Notes under the pieces: generated by a model | The model's database searches: none | What the model saw: only the letters and a program-made list of their open reading frames with translations | What the model was told of the DNA's origin: nothing | Made by a program: the position numbers and the translations under genes | NCBI GenBank assembly: GCA_964624955.1 | Contig: CAZUZF010000004.1 | Span: 1-34,842 of the forward strand | DNA length: 34,842 bases | Source of the DNA: JACQHJ01 sp964624955 | GTDB taxonomy: Bacteria > Patescibacteriota > Microgenomatia > Levybacterales > UBA12049 | Direction: 5' to 3' | Shown here: positions 1 through 8,212 of the stretch, piece after piece | How the letters are laid out: each line of letters begins with the position of its first letter | Position numbering within the stretch: position 1 is the first letter of the stretch

Positions 1-1164
1 TTACTTATTGCCTTATATACCTCTTTTCATACATCAACCTTTTTCAACCCGATTGGTGCAATGTTTGTCATACCCTTTGGTTTTTTTACTTTTATAAGAT
101 ACTTACAAACACAAAAGGCAAGGTATCTTGTAGCGCACGTATTTACGCTTGGTCTTATCATTCAATTTGAGATGGCAATTGGCATTCCCTTTACAATTCT
201 TTCCTTTTTATATTTATTTATAAAAATAATTAGGTCAAAAAATAAAGAGCATTTGCTTTTTTTCTTTGTAATACTTATTCCTTTGTCAAACTATATTTTG
301 TTTGATTTAAGACATCAGTTTTTACTTACCAACTCAATTTTGCGATACATCTCTCCAGAAAGCGGAGATAGTATTAAATATAGCTATATCAATATGTTCG
401 TTGACAGATTTAGGCTTATGATAAGCCAGGTTGAATTTGTAAGACCAGATCCTAACTTTAGAAATTTTATAGTAACACTTATTTTTATTTTCTTTTTATT
501 TGTACAATTTAAAAACAATAAATACAGACAAATCTATCTTTCCTTTCTATATTTTTACATAGGATTTTTTATCCTTACTTTTATAAACAAAGGTCCAATT
601 CTTTATTTCTACCTTATCCCTTGGTTTCCCTTGGTTTTTTTGATTTTTTCATCTTTTATAACTTCACAATACAAAAAACTTTTTATAGTTGTCTTTGCCA
701 TTGTTTACTTTTTAAATCTTCAAACTGCTTTTGTTGATGCAAAATTTTTTCAAAAAGACAGGGGAATGGGTATAAGCGAGAGCTCATGGAAGTTTCTAAG
801 CCAAATGTCACAAAAAGTATTCAGTGGGCAGGAAAAAGAATTTGGTTATTTTGTCTATACACCGGATATCATTGGATACGGACCAAAATACGCTCTGTTA
901 TACCAACAAAGAATACGAAAAGATAAAAAGGCAAATTATTTAACTAAAAACAAAGTTACTTACATTATAGTTGCGCCGCCTGCTGCAAATAACCCGTATT
1001 TAAGCTATGAATGGTGGAAAAAAGAAAGAATAAAAATAACCAAAAATCCGCAAAACACATATATATTTCCCAATGGTTACAAGATTGAGAAATATGAATT
1101 AAGTGATGATGAAATAAAAGTACCATTTGATAAAAGTGTGGATCCAGGGCTTTCTTTTAGGTAA
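1..1164 (+). CDS. C-terminal part of a GT-C type membrane glycosyltransferase (5' truncated by window edge)
   Basis: The frame is open from base 1, so the Met at 61 is probably internal and the gene begins outside the window. The visible protein has about eight hydrophobic membrane segments, mostly in its first 240 residues, followed by a soluble tail of roughly 130 residues. That tail is rich in Tyr and Lys and contains a 'VTYIIVAPPAANNPY' strand. Multi-pass membrane proteins ending in a short extracytoplasmic domain are typical of the PMT/ArnT/RgtABCD GT-C superfamily, which transfers sugars from polyprenyl-phosphate donors at the outer membrane face. The catalytic first loop, with its acidic motif, would lie upstream, so the donor cannot be inferred. 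The stop at 1162-1164 lies just before a scaffold gap, and the next gene is convergent. Another multi-pass membrane family remains possible. Confidence 0.6.
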   Translation, partial: LLIALYTSFHTSTFFNPIGAMFVIPFGFFTFIRYLQTQKARYLVAHVFTLGLIIQFEMAIGIPFTILSFLYLFIKIIRSKNKEHLLFFFVILIPLSNYILFDLRHQFLLTNSILRYISPESGDSIKYSYINMFVDRFRLMISQVEFVRPDPNFRNFIVTLIFIFFLFVQFKNNKYRQIYLSFLYFYIGFFILTFINKGPILYFYLIPWFPLVFLIFSSFITSQYKKLFIVVFAIVYFLNLQTAFVDAKFFQKDRGMGISESSWKFLSQMSQKVFSGQEKEFGYFVYTPDIIGYGPKYALLYQQRIRKDKKANYLTKNKVTYIIVAPPAANNPYLSYEWWKKERIKITKNPQNTYIFPNGYKIEKYELSDDEIKVPFDKSVDPGLSFR

Positions 1165-1167
1165 TTA

Positions 1168-1267
1168 NNNNNNNNNNNNNNNNNNNNNNNNNNNNNNNNN
1201 NNNNNNNNNNNNNNNNNNNNNNNNNNNNNNNNNNNNNNNNNNNNNNNNNNNNNNNNNNNNNNNNNNN
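1168..1267. other. Scaffold gap of exactly 100 N
   Basis: One hundred N between the glycosyltransferase stop and the 3' end of the beta-lactamase-like gene. The round size suggests a placeholder of unknown real length. The hydrolase reading frame only appears to run through it. Confidence 0.99.
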
Positions 1268-2212
1268 TGGATTTGTGCTTTGAGAAAGAACTGCAATTAT
1301 GTATTCGCCGTTTGGTGTAAAAACAATTCCTGCGTCATGGGAAAAACCATCAAGCTCACCTGTTTTATGCGCAACTGTCGTATTTTTGGGAAGATCTTTG
1401 GGTAGTTTCTCATTTAAAACCTGTCTTTTTAAAAGATTTAACATCTCGTCTGTATTTTGAGAATTTGCAAACTCTCCATTATATAGCTTATTAAAAAAAG
1501 CCGATGTGTCATATGCTGTTGTGGTTGGCGCTGCAGAAGGAGATGCTGTTCCAACCCTTGAATCATTTAGTCCAAAATCATTTAAAAAAGCCGTAATGTT
1601 AAAAAGTCTAATCTTGGCTGCCAGTAAAAGGGCTGCATAATTGTCAGACTTTGTAATCATTAAGTCCAATGCCTCTTTTACGCTTAAAGAAACTGTTCCT
1701 TCTTTTTTTTCAGCCAAATCCTCTTGGATTTTAAACTTTTCATTCAAAGTTTTTATGTCCTCTGTTAGTTTATCGTCTAAGCTTAGCTTTCTCTTTTCTA
1801 TCCATTGAAAGACTACCGCCATTACCCAAAGTTTGTAAAGTGAGGCACTTTCAAATCTTTTATGTTCGTTATAAAAATATTGCTGTCCTGACTTTAAGTT
1901 AATGATTGCTATTCCATATTTTGCAGTTGTACCCTCTAAAGAAGTCTCAACAACATTTTTTAATCCTTCGTTGTCTAAAACAGAACTATCATTTTGGGCC
2001 AAAACGCTTTCTGTTACTTTTGCCAAAGGAGAAATAATTTGATTGGCTGCCAAAGTATTGTCATTACTTTTAACGAAAATGTTTTTGATAAATAAAAATA
2101 CAATTAATAAAACAAATGATAAAGACAGCCAGAATACAATCTTTTTAAGTAAGGTTTTCTTGGTATTTGAGTAACCTACGTGATAATTAAGTGAATAATC
2201 CCTTTCAATCAT
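1268..2212 (-). CDS. Membrane-anchored class A beta-lactamase-like serine hydrolase (3' end lost in gap)
   Basis: N-terminal membrane anchor (about residues 23-46) followed by a serine beta-lactamase/penicillin-binding fold facing outward. All three motifs are present: SxxK as SLYK near residue 127, SDN in 'MITKSDNYAALLL', and KTG in 'VAHKTGELDGFSHD'. The order and spacing are those of class A beta-lactamases (PF13354), which hydrolyse beta-lactams or act on related peptidoglycan substrates. A conserved E-x-x-x-N omega-loop cannot be assigned with certainty, so real beta-lactamase activity is unproven. The protein breaks off after 'AVLSQSTNP', at a point where only a short C-terminal helix is usually left. 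The start is the ATG at 2212, nine bases after a TATAGT box. Oddity: the C-terminus is hidden in the N run. Confidence 0.82.
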
Positions 2213-2221
2213 TGTGAAATG

Positions 2222-2250
2222 ACTATATGAGGTTTGGGATTTTTTTTCAA
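2222..2250 (-). promoter_or_regulatory. Promoter of the beta-lactamase-like gene
   Basis: Read on the minus strand: TTGAAA (2250-2245), 17-bp spacer, TATAGT (2227-2222), then 9 bases to ATG. No Shine-Dalgarno, so the transcript should be leaderless or nearly so. Confidence 0.65.
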
Positions 2251-2253
2251 TAC

Positions 2254-3318
2254 TTAAATATGAGTTACTTTTGTACCTTCAAGCCAGGGGATATTTTCGT
2301 TTAAAGTCGCTCTTGAGACTTTAACAAAGATGGCTTTTTTCTGAAACTCTTTAATTGTCTTTGCGCCACTATAGCTCATCGCACTCCTTAACCCTGCCAT
2401 CAATTGTTCTACAACGTTTTCAACTGGCCCCTTTACATTTACAGTTGTCGTTACTCCTTCAGCAGCTCTGAATTTGCTTTCTAATACACCGTTATCTTTC
2501 ATATAAGTAATTGATGCCTGACCTCTGACTATTTTCTTACCGTTGATTACTTTCCCTGGTGTCTCATCTGTTCCTCCGAATATGCTTCCAATCATTGCGA
2601 CAACGGCACCTGCAGCTATCGCTTTGGCAAGATCTGCCGGTTTTCGTATAGCCTGGTCTGCTATTACGGGAATACCGGCCGAAGTTGTTTCAAAAAGGGA
2701 TGCAAGCTGCGGAAAACCAGATCCTGCAACGAGTCTTGTTATACAAGTACCACCCGCACCAACTCCAACCCTTGCCATATTAATTCCTAGCTTTTTGTAT
2801 GATAGGGCTTGATTATAGGAAACTATATTTCCAGCAATTACATAAACCTTAAGTTTTTTTTTAATTTTCAAGGCAAGCTCTGTTAAGCTACTTAATCCGC
2901 CGTGAGCCGTATCAACCAAAATTATTTTTGCACCGTTTTGTTTCAAAAGCTTTGCATCCTCAAAACCGTTTTTTATGCCAACTGAATAAACACAAGGTAT
3001 ATCCTCGTTTGAAAGTTTTTTACAAATTTTTGCCTTCTCTCCTATGTTTTCTCTTGGCATTGCTGCAATCGCTCCAAGGCGGGCTAGTTCTCTTGCCATT
3101 TTTTCACCGACAACGGTGTCCATAGGTGCTGCAATTATTGGAGTAGTCAACTTATATGGTCCGAAAGCAACTGTTGTATTGATTTCAGATCTTGAGTTAA
3201 TGTCAGAATTTTGTGGCAGAAGTAAAACATCGTCGTAGGTTAGCGAGGATGGGTTTATTTGGTATAAATCAGGCCATGTTTGTGTCTTTCCCAAAGACTT
3301 ATAGAACACTTTTGACAT
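2254..3318 (-). CDS. guaB: IMP dehydrogenase / GMP reductase family protein without CBS domains
   Basis: Single TIM-barrel protein of 354 residues in the purine nucleotide branch (IMP to XMP, or GMP to IMP). Recognisable blocks are the N-terminal 'LTYDDVLLLPQNSDI', 'TPIIAAPMDTV', the active-site loop 'GAGGTCITRLVAG' with the catalytic Cys, 'AAGAVVAMIGSIFGGTDETPG', and the C-terminal 'VENVVEQLMAGLRSAMSYSGAKTI'. The C-terminal part resembles IMPDH more than GMP reductase. The roughly 120-residue CBS pair of standard IMPDH (about 490 aa) is absent, and the usual 'ADGGIR' reads 'ADQAIR'. An obvious Arg-Tyr dyad of the IMPDH flap is also not visible, so reaction direction is uncertain and the symbol is tentative. 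Divergent from uvrA, with its own promoter. Confidence 0.8.
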   Translation of the reverse strand: MSKVFYKSLGKTQTWPDLYQINPSSLTYDDVLLLPQNSDINSRSEINTTVAFGPYKLTTPIIAAPMDTVVGEKMARELARLGAIAAMPRENIGEKAKICKKLSNEDIPCVYSVGIKNGFEDAKLLKQNGAKIILVDTAHGGLSSLTELALKIKKKLKVYVIAGNIVSYNQALSYKKLGINMARVGVGAGGTCITRLVAGSGFPQLASLFETTSAGIPVIADQAIRKPADLAKAIAAGAVVAMIGSIFGGTDETPGKVINGKKIVRGQASITYMKDNGVLESKFRAAEGVTTTVNVKGPVENVVEQLMAGLRSAMSYSGAKTIKEFQKKAIFVKVSRATLNENIPWLEGTKVTHI

Positions 3319-3335
3319 TTTTTATGTCCCTTGTG

Positions 3336-3364
3336 ATATTAGAAAAATTAACGGGAATTGTCAA
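3336..3364 (-). promoter_or_regulatory. Promoter of the IMPDH-family gene
   Basis: Minus strand: TTGACA (3364-3359), 17 bp, TAATAT (3341-3336), 17 bases before the ATG at 3318. The short leader has no convincing Shine-Dalgarno. Confidence 0.6.
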
Positions 3365-3397
3365 TACTGATATATTCCATTACATTAAGTTTTTGTA

Positions 3398-3403
3398 TAT
3401 AAT
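3398..3403 (+). promoter_or_regulatory. -10 box of uvrA
   Basis: TATAAT with 15 bases to the uvrA ATG and no clear -35 hexamer. The predicted transcript start leaves a leader of roughly 10 nt. No LexA-type palindrome was noticed. Confidence 0.5.
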
Positions 3404-3418
3404 ATAGCTTCCAAAAAC

Positions 3419-6304
3419 ATGGATAAAATTATTATAAAAGGAGCAAGGGAAAATAATTTAAAAGACATAGACTTGGAGATTCCAAAGGGAAAGCTGGTTG
3501 TTTTTACAGGTCTTTCAGGAAGCGGCAAATCCTCACTCGCTTTTGACACAATCTACGCAGAAGGACAAAGAAGATATGTGGAAAGTTTGTCTTCTTACGC
3601 AAGACAGTTTTTGGGGGTAATGAAAAAACCAGACGTTGATTTAATAGAGGGTTTATCTCCTGCAATTTCAATAGACCAAAAATCAACTTCACATAATCCC
3701 AGATCAACAGTTGGAACAGTGACTGAAATATATGACTATTTAAGACTTTTATTTGCCCGTATTGGCCATCCCCATTGCCCAAATTGTGGAAGGGAAATAA
3801 CCAAAATGAGCAAAGAACAAATAGTAAAAGCTTTATTTGACTTACTTAGTAAAAGGAATGTTAAGAATCTAAAGCTTTTAATTCTTGCTCCCATTGTCAA
3901 GGATAGAAAAGGAGAATACCTGGATCTTTTTTCCGATCTTAAAAAAAGAGGATATAAAAAAATTAGGGTTGACGGTCAGGTTTTTAACGTTGATGATGAT
4001 TTTGTTTTGATTAAAACAAATAAGCACACAATCGAAGCTGTTATTGACAGTATTGTCTTAACGGAAAAAACTGATAAATCAAGAGTTTCCGCAGACGTTG
4101 AACAAGGACTTAAGCTTGGAAGCGGTGAATTAATTATTGCCATTATTAAAGATAGTGGTTTTGAAATACCGGATAAACCCAAAAAACTGGAAGATGAACT
4201 TTTCAGCGAAAAGTTTGCCTGTCCTGTTTGCAACATCTTTATCCCGGAAATTGAACCAAGAATATTTTCTTTTAACACGCCGCACGGAGCATGCCCAACG
4301 TGCAGCGGACTTGGTACTGTTTTAAACGTGGACAGAGATCTTGTGTTTAATGAAAACCTAGCCATTGCAGAGGGCGGAATAACTCCGTTTTTTAATTTGC
4401 TTTCCCATGATACTTGGTTTTCAAGAACCTTCAGAACTTTTTGTGAAGAAAACGACATTTCCCTAAAGAAAAGACTGTCTGAAATCGACAAAGACAAAAA
4501 AGATCTTTTATTATACGGAACCGGAGAAAAAAGATACACGGTTTTGGGAGAAAACAGATGGGGAAGACAAACTTCAATAGAAGAGCCTTTTTTGGGGATA
4601 CTGCATGAGCTAAGAGCAAGACACCAATCAACTGATTCAATGTTTATAAGATCACAGATTGAAAAGTTTATGAGATATGAAACATGTGGTCAGTGCTCTG
4701 GGGCAAGGCTTAAGAAAGAAGCGCTCTCGGTAACAATAAACCAAAAGTCAATAGTTGACATCTCAGACATGTCAATTTCAAATTGCTTTAAATTTATAGA
4801 CGAGCTGTCAAAATCCTCAAATGAAAGACAACTCCAAATCGCAAAATTAATACTTAAAGAAATTAAACAGAGACTTTCTTTTTTGGTTGACGTTGGCCTT
4901 GATTATTTGACTCTATCAAGAAGCGCCCAAACCTTGGCAGGAGGAGAAGGACAAAGAATTAGGCTTGCTTCACAAATAGGATCAGGCCTTACCGGAGTTT
5001 TATATGTTTTGGACGAGCCCTCGATTGGACTTCACCAAAGAGACAATCAAAAGCTGATTGATACTTTAAAGAAATTAAGAAATTTGGGAAATACGGTTTT
5101 GGTCGTTGAGCACGACCAGGAAACAATGGAGCAGTCTGATTATATTTTTGATTTCGGACCGCAAGCAGGGGAAAAGGGTGGAAAAATTATTGCCCAAGGA
5201 ACGGTTGAACAGATTAAAAATAATCCAGATTCGCTAACAGGACAGTTTTTATCAGGAAAGAGAAAAATAGAAAGTATTGCCAAAAATGTTTTATTAAACA
5301 CTAATGGCAGTAATAGACTAATTGTTGAAGGTGCAAATGAACATAATCTTAAAAACATAACTGTTGAGTTTCCTCTGCAGAAATTAATTGTCGTAACAGG
5401 AGTTTCGGGAAGCGGAAAATCCACGCTTATTAACGATATTTTGTACCACGCTTTAATGCAAAAAAATAATCCATATCACAGACAAAAGCCGGGAAAATAC
5501 AAATCAATTAGCGGGTTTGAAAACATTAAAAACATTTATCTAATTGACCAATCACCTATTGGAAGAACTCCAAGATCTAATCCTGTAACCTATATCGGAG
5601 CATTTAATTATATAAGAGATTTGTTTTCCAAAACAAAGCAAGCAAAGATAAGAGGATACGGCCCTGGAAGGTTTTCTTTTAATGTAAAAGGGGGGAGATG
5701 CGAAGCGTGTGAAGGAGAGGGAAGAATAAAAATAGAAATGCAGTTTTTACCAGACGTCTATATTACCTGTGAAGTCTGTAACGGTCTTCAATACAATGGG
5801 GAAGCTTTAGAGGTTAAATACAATGACAAAAACATTGCGGACATCCTAAGAATGAGCGTGGCAGAAGCCGCTAACTTTTTCATTAACGTCGGCGGTCTTT
5901 CCCATAAGCTTAAAACCTTAAACGATGTAGGCTTGTCATATATAAAAGTAGGGCAGCCGGCGCCAACTCTTTCAGGCGGAGAAGCACAAAGGGTAAAACT
6001 TGCTTCAGAACTATCTAAAAAAGGGGCAAACTCCTTGTATCTGTTGGACGAGCCTACAACAGGCCTTCATTTTGCAGATTTGGAAAAATTGTTATCAGTG
6101 CTTAGAAAACTTGTAGAAAGCGGAAATACGGTCATTGTTATTGAACATAACCTTGAAGTAATTAAAAATGCAGATTATATAATAGACCTTGGTCCAGAAG
6201 GCGGAGAAAAGGGCGGGGAAGTGGTAGCAGTTGGTACTCCAAATGAAATTGCCAAAAACAAAGCCTCATATACCGGCCATTTTTTAAGCAAATATTTTGG
6301 CTAA
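3419..6304 (+). CDS. uvrA: Excinuclease ABC subunit A
   Basis: Full-length UvrA (961 aa), the damage-recognition ATPase of nucleotide excision repair that loads UvrB. There are two ABC modules: Walker A 'GLSGSGKSS' near residue 31 and 'GVSGSGKST' near residue 661, with signatures 'LAGGEGQRIRLASQIG' and 'LSGGEAQRVKLASELS'. Each is followed by a D-loop region ('VLDEPSIGLHQRD', 'LLDEPTTGLHFAD'). Zinc-binding Cys pairs are present: CPNC near 120, CPVC...CPTC near 265-295, CGQC near 420, and CEAC...CEVC near 760-785. The N-terminus 'MDKIIIKGARENNLK' matches the family, so the ATG at 3419 is the natural start. uvrC follows two genes downstream on the same strand, but each has its own start signals. 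Confidence 0.98.
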   Translation: MDKIIIKGARENNLKDIDLEIPKGKLVVFTGLSGSGKSSLAFDTIYAEGQRRYVESLSSYARQFLGVMKKPDVDLIEGLSPAISIDQKSTSHNPRSTVGTVTEIYDYLRLLFARIGHPHCPNCGREITKMSKEQIVKALFDLLSKRNVKNLKLLILAPIVKDRKGEYLDLFSDLKKRGYKKIRVDGQVFNVDDDFVLIKTNKHTIEAVIDSIVLTEKTDKSRVSADVEQGLKLGSGELIIAIIKDSGFEIPDKPKKLEDELFSEKFACPVCNIFIPEIEPRIFSFNTPHGACPTCSGLGTVLNVDRDLVFNENLAIAEGGITPFFNLLSHDTWFSRTFRTFCEENDISLKKRLSEIDKDKKDLLLYGTGEKRYTVLGENRWGRQTSIEEPFLGILHELRARHQSTDSMFIRSQIEKFMRYETCGQCSGARLKKEALSVTINQKSIVDISDMSISNCFKFIDELSKSSNERQLQIAKLILKEIKQRLSFLVDVGLDYLTLSRSAQTLAGGEGQRIRLASQIGSGLTGVLYVLDEPSIGLHQRDNQKLIDTLKKLRNLGNTVLVVEHDQETMEQSDYIFDFGPQAGEKGGKIIAQGTVEQIKNNPDSLTGQFLSGKRKIESIAKNVLLNTNGSNRLIVEGANEHNLKNITVEFPLQKLIVVTGVSGSGKSTLINDILYHALMQKNNPYHRQKPGKYKSISGFENIKNIYLIDQSPIGRTPRSNPVTYIGAFNYIRDLFSKTKQAKIRGYGPGRFSFNVKGGRCEACEGEGRIKIEMQFLPDVYITCEVCNGLQYNGEALEVKYNDKNIADILRMSVAEAANFFINVGGLSHKLKTLNDVGLSYIKVGQPAPTLSGGEAQRVKLASELSKKGANSLYLLDEPTTGLHFADLEKLLSVLRKLVESGNTVIVIEHNLEVIKNADYIIDLGPEGGEKGGEVVAVGTPNEIAKNKASYTGHFLSKYFG

Positions 6305-6310
6305 ATAAGC

Positions 6311-6316
6311 TATAAT
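6311..6316 (+). promoter_or_regulatory. -10 box of the transglutaminase-like gene
   Basis: TATAAT only 6 bases before the ATG at 6323 and 6 bases after the uvrA stop. The start codon should lie at or next to the transcript 5' end. Confidence 0.55.
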
Positions 6317-6322
6317 ATTTCC

Positions 6323-8212
6323 ATGAGGAAATTATTAACGTTTTTTATAGTCCTTATTCTTTTTTTCTCTTTTGTAAAAACTTCCCATGGCGCAAAAAAC
6401 TTTTCTACGGATTACAGCGTAACCTACAACATTCTTGGTTCGGCTGACACAGATGTAAATCTAAATATTACTCTTACCAACTTAACCCAAAATTATTATG
6501 CCTCTTCCTATGATATCACCGTTGGATTTTCTGATATCAGAAATCTAACCGCGCAAGATAACGACGGGAAAATAACTCCAATTATTAAAAAAACTGACAC
6601 GGGAAGTACGATTACCGTTCCTTTTAACAGCAAGGTTTTGGGCCTTAACAATAAACTAAACTTTAAGCTCTCTTTTAATACAAGTGAGATTGCGCAGGAT
6701 TTAAAAAATGTTTGGGATGTAAATATTCCGGGAATTTCAAGCGCAAACGATTTTGAGAATTTTAATGTAACAGTTATTTATCCACAATTTTTGGGAAAAC
6801 CTACTTTTATTAAGCCTGCTCTTTCCCACGCTTTAAAGAATGCAACAGGTAATTCAATAACCTTTACAAGGTCCGACCTTGAGGAATCAGGAATCTCCCT
6901 TGCTTTTGGAAAGTTTCAGATCTACGATTTTAATCTTGCCTACCATCTGGAAAACAATAATCTCTTTAAGACAAGAACCGAAATCGCTCTTCCTCCAACA
7001 ACCAATTATCAGGACATTTCAATTAAAGACATTTCTCCAAAACCCACAAATGTCTATATAGATAGTGACGGAAACTGGCTTGCCCAATACTTACTGCCTG
7101 CTGCAAAAAAGATAGACGTAAAAGTAGAAGGTCAGGCAAGGGTCTATCTAAATCCAAGAAAGGAGAATTTAACCGAAAAGCAAAAAAAAGAGTATTTAGA
7201 GCAAGATAAGTACTGGGAAACCCAAAACCCCCAGGTTAAAAAACTAGCCAATGAGCTAAAAACTCCAAAAGCTATTTATGAGTATGTTGTTGATAAATTA
7301 ACCTATGATTTTTCAAGAGTTGAATCAAACAGCCCAAGGCTTGGGGCAGCCAATGTTTTAAAAAATCCGGACTCTGCAGTCTGCCTTGAGTTTACGGATC
7401 TTTTTATAGCTCTTTCCCGCGCGGCGGGAATTCCGGCAAGGGAAATAAACGGTTTTGCCTATACTGATAACTCAAGCCAAAGACCTTTATCTTTTGTCAA
7501 AGACATCTTGCACGCATGGCCAGAGTTTTATGATTTTGATAAAAAGACTTGGATTATGGTTGATCCGACATGGGGAAACACGACAAAAGGAGTGGATTAT
7601 TTCGATCTACTTGATTTTGACCATTTAGCCTTTACAATAAGCGGCATTAACAGCTCATACCCTGTTCCGGCAGGAGGATACAAATTCAGCAATGATTTAA
7701 ATAAAAAAGACGTAAATGTCACAATTGCAAACGCCTTTACTTTAAAAGGATATTCTCTAAAACCAAAGCTAAATATCCAAAAAAACTTTGTTGCGGGTTT
7801 TCCAATTCAGGCAACGGTTACGGTTGAAAACCTCGGCGATATTATGTCTCCAAATCAAAACATTCTTATAAGTTCTGAGAAGCTTATGCCTAGCCAGCAA
7901 ACTATTTCTGTTGAAAACATTCCTCCCTTTGGATCAAAAGAGGTTGGCTTTTCTTTTGATAAAACTTCCTTTTTGACAAATAAGACAGACACAATTAGAA
8001 TTGCCATAGCAAACGACAATGTTTACAAGCAAATCTATATTGTTCCATTTTTTTTAAGCATTTGGATGTTAATTGGAGGTGTCGCAGTTGGAAGTACCGT
8101 CCTTGTCATATCGATTATTACCATTGGATACAGGCGTATATCTCTTTTTAGACAAAAAAGGGCAAATAATTTACGTGGGCAAGGCCCTCAACCTCAGACA
8201 AAGGGTCTCTAG
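6323..8212 (+). CDS. Secreted, membrane-anchored transglutaminase-like protein
   Basis: 629 residues with an N-terminal signal peptide (hydrophobic residues about 4-18, then 'SHGAKNFS'). A beta-rich N-terminal half contains several N-x-S/T stretches. The transglutaminase-like cysteine protease core (PF01841) follows: 'NPDSAVCLEFTDLFIALSRAAGIPAREINGFAY' carries the catalytic Cys near residue 354, 'DILHAWPEFYD' the His, and 'WIMVDPTWGNT' the Asp. A C-terminal Ig-like domain and a transmembrane helix near residues 573-596 precede a basic cytoplasmic tail ('RRISLFRQKR'). The family makes or breaks amide bonds in extracellular peptides; the substrate here is unknown. The last 125 bases overlap uvrC in another frame, so the membrane anchor and tail of this protein share DNA with the UvrC nuclease N-terminus. 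Confidence 0.85.
   Translation: MRKLLTFFIVLILFFSFVKTSHGAKNFSTDYSVTYNILGSADTDVNLNITLTNLTQNYYASSYDITVGFSDIRNLTAQDNDGKITPIIKKTDTGSTITVPFNSKVLGLNNKLNFKLSFNTSEIAQDLKNVWDVNIPGISSANDFENFNVTVIYPQFLGKPTFIKPALSHALKNATGNSITFTRSDLEESGISLAFGKFQIYDFNLAYHLENNNLFKTRTEIALPPTTNYQDISIKDISPKPTNVYIDSDGNWLAQYLLPAAKKIDVKVEGQARVYLNPRKENLTEKQKKEYLEQDKYWETQNPQVKKLANELKTPKAIYEYVVDKLTYDFSRVESNSPRLGAANVLKNPDSAVCLEFTDLFIALSRAAGIPAREINGFAYTDNSSQRPLSFVKDILHAWPEFYDFDKKTWIMVDPTWGNTTKGVDYFDLLDFDHLAFTISGINSSYPVPAGGYKFSNDLNKKDVNVTIANAFTLKGYSLKPKLNIQKNFVAGFPIQATVTVENLGDIMSPNQNILISSEKLMPSQQTISVENIPPFGSKEVGFSFDKTSFLTNKTDTIRIAIANDNVYKQIYIVPFFLSIWMLIGGVAVGSTVLVISIITIGYRRISLFRQKRANNLRGQGPQPQTKGL
8075..8081 (+). promoter_or_regulatory. 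Shine-Dalgarno that sets the uvrC start
   Basis: GGAGGTG inside the transglutaminase-like coding sequence, 6 bases before TTG at 8088. It is one of the few strong ribosome-binding sites in the window and fits an internal gene that cannot be leaderless. Confidence 0.7.
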
